Below, one piece after another: positions 28,432 to 35,438 of a stretch of DNA of 64,000 nucleotides; within the stretch, counting starts at the first letter, position 1; each line of letters begins with the position of its first letter. The stretch spans positions 160,078 to 224,077 of the forward strand of contig NZ_JACB01000029.1 in NCBI RefSeq assembly GCF_000520975.1. Reading direction: 5' to 3'. Made by a program: the position numbers and the translations under genes. The notes under the pieces were generated by a model, which searched no databases, had not been told where the DNA came from, and saw only the letters and a list, made by a program, of their open reading frames with translations. This stretch comes from Aquimarina megaterium XH134 (GTDB lineage: Bacteria; Bacteroidota; Bacteroidia; Flavobacteriales; Flavobacteriaceae).

Positions 28432-29358
28432 ATGATTTCTAACAAGATAAAAGCTCATTTGGCTCTATTGAGCGTTAATATTATATATGGAGCAAATTAT
28501 CTTGTCGCAAAAGGATTGATGCCTGATAAAATTGAAGCTTCTGCATTGGTATTTCTTCGAATCAGCGGTGCGGGCTCATTATTCTTAATCCTTAAACTCT
28601 TTATTAAAGAACAAGTAGCAAGAAAAGATATTCCTCGCTTAGCATTATGTGGCTTTTTGGGAGTCGCTACCAATCAGTTCTTCTCTATGAATGGATTAAG
28701 TCTTACTTCTCCCGTTGACGCTGCAATTATTATTACCGCAATGCCTATTTTTACAGTAATTATTAGTTATTTCTTGCTTAAAGAGCCTTTAACATTACAG
28801 CGTATTCTTGGGATATCAATAGGAGGTACTGGTGCCGTTTTATTAATTTATTTAGGAAATTCTGGCCTAGGAACTGGCTCCTTGCTAGGAAATATTTTTG
28901 TATGTATTAATGCCTTGGCGTTTGCATTCTATTTGGTAATTGTAAAACCACTAATGTCTAAATATAAACCTATTACTGTAATTGTTTGGACGTTTTTATT
29001 TGGATTTATATTTATGTTTCCGTTTTGTATAGAAAAACTGATTCATACCGATTTTAGCACTTTTGTTACTTCAAATTGGGTTTCTTTATTTTATGTTGTG
29101 GTGGGTCCAACTTTTTTGGCATACTTGCTTAATATGTTTGCTTTACAATTTGTAAAACCTACCGTTTCTAGTAGCTATATTTATGTACAACCCGCAGTTG
29201 CTATGATTCTTGTGGGTGTTATTTCATATTTTGTTATAAATAGTCAATATAAAGGCGATATCACAATACCAAAATTATTATGTTGTATTTTGATTTTTTG
29301 TGGGGTATATCTTATTAGTAGTGGCCCTTTAAAGTGGTTTAAAAAATCAAATTCCTAA
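28432..29358 (+). CDS. EamA/DMT family transporter
   Basis: A 308-residue integral membrane protein with about ten hydrophobic segments in two EamA repeats (first: AHLALLSVNIIYGANYLVAKGLMP; second: NIFVCINALAFAFYLVIVKPLM). The substrate is unknown: such proteins export metabolites or amino acids. I chose the ATG at 28432. An upstream in-frame TTG at 28405 would add nine residues without homology. Its stop overlaps the stop of the convergent small Cys-rich gene by a few bases. Confidence 0.9.
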   Translation: MISNKIKAHLALLSVNIIYGANYLVAKGLMPDKIEASALVFLRISGAGSLFLILKLFIKEQVARKDIPRLALCGFLGVATNQFFSMNGLSLTSPVDAAIIITAMPIFTVIISYFLLKEPLTLQRILGISIGGTGAVLLIYLGNSGLGTGSLLGNIFVCINALAFAFYLVIVKPLMSKYKPITVIVWTFLFGFIFMFPFCIEKLIHTDFSTFVTSNWVSLFYVVVGPTFLAYLLNMFALQFVKPTVSSSYIYVQPAVAMILVGVISYFVINSQYKGDITIPKLLCCILIFCGVYLISSGPLKWFKKSNS

Positions 29359-29507
29359 TGACAACCACAACCTGTACTACCACAAGATTTAGATGATTTT
29401 TTCTTTGTAGAAGATATTGAGGATTTCCAAAAGAATTTTTTAATCAAAAATCCTATTGCTCCAGCAAAAATCAAAAGCACGATTATATTTTGGATAAGAA
29501 TACTCAT
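29355..29507 (-). CDS. FeoB-associated Cys-rich small membrane protein
   Basis: A 50-residue protein read directly from the sequence. One membrane helix (IIVLLIFAGAIGFLI, residues 8-22) is followed by a Lys/Ser-rich linker and the tail SCGSTGCGCH. This layout is the FeoB-associated Cys-rich membrane protein family, thought to assist ferrous iron import or hand-off. It lies 39 bases downstream of feoB on the same strand. Its stop overlaps the EamA stop. Confidence 0.85.
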   Translation of the reverse strand: MSILIQNIIVLLIFAGAIGFLIKKFFWKSSISSTKKKSSKSCGSTGCGCH

Positions 29508-29546
29508 AGTATATATAGTCGTATAAAGATACTAAAACTAATGTTT

Positions 29547-31643
29547 TTATTTTAAAATTTGATATACAATTAAAGCTACACCGTAAGCAAAGATACTCAT
29601 AAAAACAAGCTGAACCGTCGGCCATTTCCAGCTATTAGTTTCTCGTTTCACTATAGCCAAAGTACTCATACATTGCATGGCAAAGGCATAAAATAATAAT
29701 AATGAGATACCACTAGCTAAATTAAACAATGGTCCTCCTGTTACCTGATTAACCTCTGCTGCCATTCTATTTTTTATTGTTTCTTCTTCATCGCTCCCCA
29801 CACTGTATATCGTTGCTAACGTTCCTACAAAAACTTCTCTAGCAGCAAAAGAACTAATAATTCCTATTCCTATTTTCCAGTCATAACCCAAAGGAGCCAC
29901 CACAGGTTCTATTGCTTTACCTGCATATCCGATAAAGGAATATTCTAGTTTATAAGATGCTATTTTGTTATCTAATTCTTCTTGCAAAAGGTTAGGATGA
30001 AGTTCTGTTATAATTTCTTCGGCATTACTAAAATTTTCATTAGGTCCAAAACTCGCTAAAACCCATAAGATGATAGAGATTGCCAAAATGATTTTTCCAG
30101 CTCCAAAAACAAAAGCTTTTGTTTTTTCGATTACATTTATTGCTACATTTTTAAATAGTGGGACTTTATATCCCGGCATTTCGATTACAAAATAAGATTT
30201 GCTTTTGATTTTTAATATCTTGTTAAGTAACCACGCCGATCCTACCGCAGTACCAAAGCCGAGAAAATACAACAACATTAAAGTAAGACTTTGGTAACCA
30301 AATATCCAGCCTATTTTTTCATCTGGAATAACCAATGAGATAATAATAAGATATACCGGTAATCTTGCAGCACATGTGGTAAAAGGCACGACAAGAATCG
30401 TGATTAATCTTTCTTTCCAGTTTTCGATATTTCTTGTAGCCATTACTGCCGGAATAGCGCAGGCAGTACCAGAAACTAAAGGAACTACACTTTTACCACT
30501 TAATCCAAACTTGCGCATCACTCTATCCATAAGAAAAACTACGCGACTCATATAACCACTTTCTTCTAATATGGAAATAAAGAGAAATAAAAATGCGATT
30601 TGAGGAATAAAAATAATAATCCCTCCTAACCCAGGAATAATACCCTCTGTAATCAAATCGACAAAAGGTCCAGATGGCAGAGAGGCTTTTGTTACTTCAC
30701 TTAACCAAGCAAAAGCTTCATCTATTAAGTCCATTGGGTAAGATGACCAATCATAAATGGCCTGAAATATCAATAAGAGTATTGCTAAGAAAATAACATA
30801 TCCCCAAAACTTATGGGTAAGTATCCTATCCATCTTTGCCCGCATTCCTGTAGCAGCTTTTTCATCTATGGTAAGACCTTTTTTAAGCACATTATTAATA
30901 AATTGATACCGCTTAATGGTCTCTTTTTGCTGTAATCTTTTTAATTCACTTTCAGATTTTATCTTAAAATCAGGTGAAACAACTATTTCTTGCTTATCAA
31001 CTTTCCTGAAATTAACATCTTGAGTTATAATCAACCAAAGTTTATATAAAGATTGATCAGGAAATGCTTTTTGTAATCTACCAAAATAATCTGGTGCAAA
31101 AGACAATGCATCAAAACAAGGTGTTTTTGATAATGATGTATATGATTCTATTAACTTTTTAAGCTCATCGATCCCTTCTCCTTTACGAGCACTTACCAAA
31201 GCTATTTTGGTATTTAGCTCTTTTTCTAATAGTGGAATATCTAATGAAATCCCCTTTCTACGCATACGATCTGCCATGTTAATGACCAAAATAGTAGGAA
31301 TATCCAGATCTTTAATTTGTGTAAAAAGAAGTAAATTTCGTTTAAGGTTTTCTACATCGCTTACTACGACAGCTACATCGGGATAATCTTTGCCTTTTTT
31401 ATTAAGTAGCAATTCGATCACTACATTTTCATCTAATGAAGAAGCATTAAGGCTATAAGTACCGGGTAAATCCATAATGTGAGCCTTAACTCCACGAGAT
31501 AATTTACACACTCCTTCTTTTTTCTCGACAGTAATACCTGGATAATTACCAACCTGTTGATTAAGGCCAGTAAGCAAATTAAAAACTGATGTTTTTCCGG
31601 TATTTGGGTTTCCTATAAGTGAAACTTTAATTTGCTTAGCCAT
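29547..31643 (-). CDS. feoB: Ferrous iron transport protein B
   Basis: A 698-residue FeoB. The N-terminal G domain has GNPNTGKTS (residues 11-19, G1), DLPGTYSL (G3) and NMADRMRRKG (G4 region). Then come a helical linker and about ten membrane segments with the conserved gate motifs (SGTACAIPAVMATR and AAREVFVGTLATIYSVG). The length is normal. It follows feoA by 15 bases and is followed by the Cys-rich small gene, a complete feo cassette. Confidence 0.96.
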   Translation of the reverse strand: MAKQIKVSLIGNPNTGKTSVFNLLTGLNQQVGNYPGITVEKKEGVCKLSRGVKAHIMDLPGTYSLNASSLDENVVIELLLNKKGKDYPDVAVVVSDVENLKRNLLLFTQIKDLDIPTILVINMADRMRRKGISLDIPLLEKELNTKIALVSARKGEGIDELKKLIESYTSLSKTPCFDALSFAPDYFGRLQKAFPDQSLYKLWLIITQDVNFRKVDKQEIVVSPDFKIKSESELKRLQQKETIKRYQFINNVLKKGLTIDEKAATGMRAKMDRILTHKFWGYVIFLAILLLIFQAIYDWSSYPMDLIDEAFAWLSEVTKASLPSGPFVDLITEGIIPGLGGIIIFIPQIAFLFLFISILEESGYMSRVVFLMDRVMRKFGLSGKSVVPLVSGTACAIPAVMATRNIENWKERLITILVVPFTTCAARLPVYLIIISLVIPDEKIGWIFGYQSLTLMLLYFLGFGTAVGSAWLLNKILKIKSKSYFVIEMPGYKVPLFKNVAINVIEKTKAFVFGAGKIILAISIILWVLASFGPNENFSNAEEIITELHPNLLQEELDNKIASYKLEYSFIGYAGKAIEPVVAPLGYDWKIGIGIISSFAAREVFVGTLATIYSVGSDEEETIKNRMAAEVNQVTGGPLFNLASGISLLLFYAFAMQCMSTLAIVKRETNSWKWPTVQLVFMSIFAYGVALIVYQILK

Positions 31644-31658
31644 AAAAAGAATTGCTAT

Positions 31659-31886
31659 TTAAATAATTTGAACTTCAATTTGGGCTGCAATTTCTTTACG
31701 GATGGCAAGATGGCTACCATTTATATTAAGATACATTGGACATTTAAAAGGAGCCGTCTGAAGTAATTCGACCTCATTTCCTGGTAAACATCCCATTTCT
31801 AATAATTTTAGAGGAATAATATCTGAAGTAATCTCCTTAATCAAAGCACGCTGACCTCTCTTAAGTGTAGCAATTGTAGTCTTCAA
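31659..31886 (-). CDS. feoA: FeoA, SH3-like accessory of ferrous iron uptake
   Basis: A 75-residue FeoA with LKRGQRALIKEI at the N-terminus, LLEMGCLPGNEVELL in the middle and LAIRKEIAAQIEV at the end, the full domain. It probably starts at a TTG codon (31886): family proteins start MKTT-AxLKRGQ, which this start reproduces, and no in-frame ATG lies nearby upstream. A promoter-like TATTTTTG and a metal-regulator-like inverted repeat lie directly upstream. Confidence 0.9.
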   Translation of the reverse strand: MKTTIATLKRGQRALIKEITSDIIPLKLLEMGCLPGNEVELLQTAPFKCPMYLNINGSHLAIRKEIAAQIEVQII

Positions 31887-31893
31887 AGTTTAT

Positions 31894-31922
31894 TTAGATT
31901 AATTTTAAACTAAGCAAAAATA
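31894..31922 (-). promoter_or_regulatory. feo promoter -7 element and DtxR-like operator
   Basis: On the minus strand, TATTTTTG (31922-31915) matches TAnnTTTG. Just after it comes TTAGTTTA-N4-TAATCTAA (31913-31894), an inverted repeat with one mismatch that resembles the DtxR/IdeR-type iron box. It overlaps the predicted transcription start, as a repressor site should. No TTG is present at the usual -33 distance. Confidence 0.45.
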
Positions 31923-31998
31923 GTGTAAAAAATCGTATTGAAAAAGCCAAAGTTTCAAAATAAAGGTAATAAAAACCATATCTCTGGGAAATTCTTGG

Positions 31999-32670
31999 TT
32001 ATTTACCTTCATTCTTTAAAATAGCAATATCTTCTATCAACCGATCAATATCTTCTGGATTGGTCCCATCATAAAATCCCCGAATACGTTTCTTTTTATC
32101 TACTAAAATAAAGTTCTCTGTATGTACCATATCATATGGCCCTCCATCTCCATCAGATTTTGCTGCCAAATAGGATTTACGTGCCAAATCATAGATCTGT
32201 TTTTTATCCCCGGTAACCAAATTCCATTTAACATCATCCACTCCTTTTTCGATAGCATATTTTTTTAACCTCGCAACACTATCTATTGTTGGAGTTACAG
32301 AATGCGAGAGTAAAAGCACATCGCCATCATCTCTTAAGCGTTCCTGTACCTCCTTCATATGCCCTGTCATAATAGGACAAATTGTTTGGCAAGTAGTAAA
32401 GAAAAAGTCTGCCACATAAATCTTATCCTCATAATTTTTCTGGGTTACTTCTTCTCCATTTTGATTGGTTAGTTTAAAATCCGGAATTTTATGATATTTG
32501 CGAATATACTGCACTGTACTATCTACCAATTCTGTATTCACCATATCAGGTTCATACACTGGTAAAACTCGATTGGGTTTAAGAATTGAATATATTATGG
32601 AAATAATAATTGCAGATAATACAAAAAGTACAATTGCAAAAAATTTATATTTAGAAAAAAACTGAAGCAT
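31999..32670 (-). CDS. SCO1/SenC family copper chaperone
   Basis: A 223-residue membrane-anchored thioredoxin-fold protein with N-terminal helix FFAIVLFVLSAIIISIIYSIL (residues 10-30). The copper ligands are C94 and C98 (TTCQTICP) and the histidine in MVHTENFILVD (about residue 184). Sco proteins deliver copper to the CuA site of cytochrome c oxidase. No oxidase genes are next to it here. It is divergent from rseP. Confidence 0.93.
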   Translation of the reverse strand: MLQFFSKYKFFAIVLFVLSAIIISIIYSILKPNRVLPVYEPDMVNTELVDSTVQYIRKYHKIPDFKLTNQNGEEVTQKNYEDKIYVADFFFTTCQTICPIMTGHMKEVQERLRDDGDVLLLSHSVTPTIDSVARLKKYAIEKGVDDVKWNLVTGDKKQIYDLARKSYLAAKSDGDGGPYDMVHTENFILVDKKKRIRGFYDGTNPEDIDRLIEDIAILKNEGK

Positions 32671-32793
32671 AGTGACTTATTATTCCTGCAAAATTACAAG
32701 GATTATCACTTATAAAAAGGTCATTTTCATTAAAAAAATCCTAAATCTACCGAACTGTATGGTAGTTTTTTTTCATATACTCTTCTAAAAGGT

Positions 32794-32801
32794 TACTTTT
32801 G
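32794..32801 (+). promoter_or_regulatory. rseP -7 element
   Basis: TACTTTTG matches TAnnTTTG and lies 26 bases before the rseP ATG. No TTG is seen at the -33 position, so the call is tentative. Confidence 0.4.
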
Positions 32802-32827
32802 CGTGATTTAATTTTGAACAACGACTT

Positions 32828-34144
32828 ATGAGTCCATTTTTTATAAAAGCAATACAGTTATTATTAAGTTTATCTATTCTGATCGTATTACACGAATTAG
32901 GACACTTTATTCCTGCTAAATTATTTAAAACAAGAGTAGAAAAATTCTATTTGTTTTTTGACATAAAATTCTCGCTATTTAAGAAAAAAATAGGTGAAAC
33001 CGTTTATGGTATTGGTTGGTTACCTCTAGGAGGATATGTTAAAATCGCTGGTATGATTGATGAGAGTATGGATAAAGAACAAATGGCGGGTCCACCACAA
33101 CCATGGGAGTTTCGATCTAAACCAGCCTGGCAAAGATTGATTATCATGCTAGGTGGCGTTACCGTAAATATTATCCTTGGATTCTTAATCTATATGGCTA
33201 TTATATTTACCTGGGGAACTAATTATGTTGGTTTTGATGATATGCCAAACGGTTTCGCCGTAGAAGATTCTTTTAAAAAGTTAGGATTTGAAGACGGAGA
33301 TCGAATTCTTGAAATAAATGGGAAGACATTAGAAGATGTAACCCAAATCAATCACTATTTGTTTATGCGTGATGTTAAAAACATTAGCGTTTTACATCAA
33401 AATGGAAATAAAGAAACAATCCAAATTCCCGAAAACATAGGAACAACCATGTTCGAATCTGGAGTTTTACGACCTTTTTCTCCTATAAACAAACCAATTA
33501 TAGATAGTACATATCTAGAAATAGCTGAGAAAGCCGGTCTTAAAAAAGGAGATAAAATAACTGAAGTAAACGGAAAACCTATACAATACTGGCATGAGTT
33601 TAGAAAAACAATTCAAGAAAGTAAAGGCACTCCTATTGCTATAAATTATATAAGAAACAATGAGACCAATTCTACTTCGATAACTCCAAACGAAGATGGG
33701 TTAATTGGTGTTGTAGTTAAAAATGGTTATAAGGTTCAAGAAAAAAAATATTCTTTCGGAGAAAGTATTACCAAAGGTTTTGATTTTGGATATTGGACTT
33801 TACATGATTATATAGCACAGTTTAAATATGTATTTACTAAAAAAGGAGCTAGTCAGGTAGGTGGATTTGGTGCGATCGGAAATCTTTTCCCCGATGCCTG
33901 GAATTGGAGAGCTTTTTGGGGAACCACAGCCTTTATTTCAATTATTTTGGCATTTATGAATATCCTTCCTATCCCGGCATTAGATGGTGGCCATGTAATG
34001 TTTTTATTATACGAAATTATTGCAGGTAGAAAACCCAATGATAAATTTATGGAGTATGCACAACTTGCTGGCTTTATTCTTCTTATCGCTCTATTGCTAT
34101 TTGCTAACGGTAATGATATTTACCGGGCAATTTTTGATAAATAG
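32828..34144 (+). CDS. rseP: RseP-type intramembrane zinc metalloprotease
   Basis: A 438-residue site-2 protease that cleaves anti-sigma factors in the membrane. The zinc motif HELGH is at residues 22-26 and LDGGH near residue 380. Two PDZ segments lie between them (FEDGDRILEINGK and GLKKGDKITEVNGK). The hydrophobic segments fit the four-helix S2P fold. It is followed by a strong terminator. The length is usual for Bacteroidota. Confidence 0.95.
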   Translation: MSPFFIKAIQLLLSLSILIVLHELGHFIPAKLFKTRVEKFYLFFDIKFSLFKKKIGETVYGIGWLPLGGYVKIAGMIDESMDKEQMAGPPQPWEFRSKPAWQRLIIMLGGVTVNIILGFLIYMAIIFTWGTNYVGFDDMPNGFAVEDSFKKLGFEDGDRILEINGKTLEDVTQINHYLFMRDVKNISVLHQNGNKETIQIPENIGTTMFESGVLRPFSPINKPIIDSTYLEIAEKAGLKKGDKITEVNGKPIQYWHEFRKTIQESKGTPIAINYIRNNETNSTSITPNEDGLIGVVVKNGYKVQEKKYSFGESITKGFDFGYWTLHDYIAQFKYVFTKKGASQVGGFGAIGNLFPDAWNWRAFWGTTAFISIILAFMNILPIPALDGGHVMFLLYEIIAGRKPNDKFMEYAQLAGFILLIALLLFANGNDIYRAIFDK

Positions 34145-34197
34145 CAAAACTTAAGATAAATGGAGGTTTCAAACCCTTCTAACAAGAGATAAAAATC

Positions 34198-34240
34198 AAG
34201 TCAATAAACCAGATCCAGTGGTTTATTGACTTAATTTTTT
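34198..34240 (+). terminator. Terminator of rseP
   Basis: AAGTCAATAAACCA (34198-34211) pairs perfectly with TGGTTTATTGACTT (34219-34232) around a 7-base loop, followed by a T-rich tract to 34240. It lies about 55 bases after the rseP stop. Confidence 0.88.
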
Positions 34241-34280
34241 ACCCCCTAATGTAAACAGTTTCTTTCATTTTTTAGATAGC

Positions 34281-34297
34281 GTCTCACAATTTGAGAC
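34281..34297. repeat. Short inverted repeat upstream of the 34375 peptide gene
   Basis: GTCTCA (34281-34286) and TGAGAC (34292-34297) form a perfect inverted repeat with a 5-base spacer. It lies about 80 bases upstream of the short peptide gene and could be an operator. A TAGTTTTA at 34308-34315 is a possible -7 element. Confidence 0.35.
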
Positions 34298-34374
34298 CAA
34301 TGCATATTAGTTTTACATCAGTTATCGATCAAAAGATAGCTTAAAAAATAATGTATCATTAAATCAATTAAAAA

Positions 34375-34542
34375 ATGAAAAACTTAATCGAATTAACAAG
34401 TTTAGAAGCGAAACGTATTAATGGTGGTACTGAGCCACATTCTACAAATGTATATGATGATGGAACAGGAGGCGGATGTATTCCTCCATTCTTTCCTCAA
34501 TTTCCTAAACCATTTCCAGGGGGAGAGCCTATTTTATTTTAA
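34375..34542 (+). CDS. GG-leader short peptide precursor, Pro/Phe-rich
   Basis: 55 residues read directly from the sequence. The N-terminus MKNLIELTSLEAKRINGG is a double-glycine leader of the type in Bacteroidota natural-product or bacteriocin-like precursors, with cleavage expected after residue 18. The remaining 37 residues are rich in Gly, Pro and Phe (GGGCIPPFFPQFPKPFPGG) with one cysteine (C35). No peptidase, modification enzyme or transporter is next to it. The identification rests on the leader pattern only. Confidence 0.65.
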   Translation: MKNLIELTSLEAKRINGGTEPHSTNVYDDGTGGGCIPPFFPQFPKPFPGGEPILF

Positions 34543-34710
34543 ACGATTTTTATTTGGATTAAGAAACAAGTTTCTTAATCAATCAAAAAACACGTTAAAA
34601 ACCTCAACTACAAATATATAGTTGAGGTTTTTAATAAAACAAGCATTAATAAACGAAATGAAATTTGCCAAATACCGAATAAATAACCTTAAAAAATCAA
34701 AAAAATCTTT

Positions 34711-34771
34711 TTGAGATATAAAAAATAGTATATATTTGCACTCGCAAAAAGAGAAAAACATTCTATATTTG
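34711..34771 (+). promoter_or_regulatory. Tandem promoter elements of tRNA-Asn
   Basis: TTG (34711-34713), 17 bases, then TATATTTG (34731-34738) is a complete Bacteroidota promoter. A second TATATTTG lies at 34764-34771, 12 bases before the tRNA. Confidence 0.6.
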
Positions 34772-34782
34772 CAAAAATAAAT

Positions 34783-34856
34783 TCCTCCTTAGCTCAGTTG
34801 GTTAGAGCATTTGACTGTTAATCAAAGGGTCCTTGGTTCGAGCCCAAGAGGGGGAG
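34783..34856 (+). tRNA. tRNA-Asn (anticodon GTT)
   Basis: A 74-base cloverleaf: acceptor TCCTCCT/AGGGGGA (one G-T pair), D arm GCTC...GAGC, anticodon arm TTTGA-CTGTTAA-TCAAA with anticodon GTT, variable loop, and T arm CTTGG-TTCGAGC-CCAAG. The discriminator is G at 34856. The full CCA is not encoded. Confidence 0.96.
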
Positions 34857-34857
34857 C

Positions 34858-34887
34858 AAAAGTCCAGCAGAAATGTTGGACTTTTTT
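34858..34887 (+). terminator. Terminator after tRNA-Asn
   Basis: AAAGTCCA pairs with TGGACTTT (extended by C-G and G-T pairs), followed by a run of Ts, directly after the tRNA. Confidence 0.85.
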
Positions 34888-35153
34888 GTTTTGTAATTTC
34901 ACAAAAGTTTTGCTTGTTTTATATAGAATAAAATCAAGAATATCCTACTATACATTGTAGGAAGCACTAGACTAGGGTTATTAATAGTCAAACGAATCAG
35001 GTATATCAGGTATGGGCATTTGATTAAAAAGTAATCTTCTCAGGATTTAATTTATTATTTCTAAAACTCTTTTTGAAGCCCTTAGAAGCAACTAATTCCT
35101 ATTATTTTGATTAATGCTAAAACATAAATACAGAGTATTAACAAAACATTATC

Positions 35154-35184
35154 TTGTTAAAGAAAAACTAAATTACTAATTTTG
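35154..35184 (+). promoter_or_regulatory. Promoter of the secreted FG-GAP protein gene
   Basis: TTG (35154-35156), 20 bases, TAATTTTG (35177-35184): a perfect match to TTG-N20-TAnnTTTG. The predicted 5' leader is about 250 bases, unusually long. Confidence 0.6.
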
Positions 35185-35361
35185 CACTCAACTGTATTAC
35201 ACACATAAAATTACTTACTTCCCCCCTCTTGGTAATGGTAATACAGTACTTCTTAAAACCACAGACCGAGAGAACATAAAATGTCTCTAAATTAAATTTG
35301 CCCCTATTATCTCCATAATTGGTTTGCAAAGATGTGCTGCCATTTAAAATTATTAATTGAC

Positions 35362-35390
35362 TATGATATATACAAAAAGCATATATCATA
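35362..35390 (+). promoter_or_regulatory. Leader hairpin
   Basis: TATGATATAT (35362-35371) and ATATATCATA (35381-35390) form a perfect 10-base-pair stem with a 9-base loop inside the leader, about 50 bases before the ATG. Confidence 0.4.
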
Positions 35391-35438
35391 ATGATATGTA
35401 TTACAAGATTAGAGATCAACTATTTTAAAATTATAGTT

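Larger units (their letters stand above)
34888..35438. other. Long intergenic region with promoter and structured leader, no gene seen
   Basis: About 550 bases between the tRNA terminator and the secreted FG-GAP protein. It contains a strong promoter at 35154-35184, a leader of about 250 bases and a hairpin at 35362-35390. A minus-strand frame at 35168-35419 has no coding character. I see no protein or RNA gene. Confidence 0.5.

Noticed and set aside
34783..34890. tRNA-Asn as an integration site for a mobile island
   Set aside because: No repeated copy of the tRNA 3' end and no integrase gene were found in the window.
35168..35419. Minus-strand open frame of 83 codons in the tRNA downstream gap
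   Set aside because: No start context, low-complexity composition and direct conflict with the promoter and leader of the secreted protein gene.
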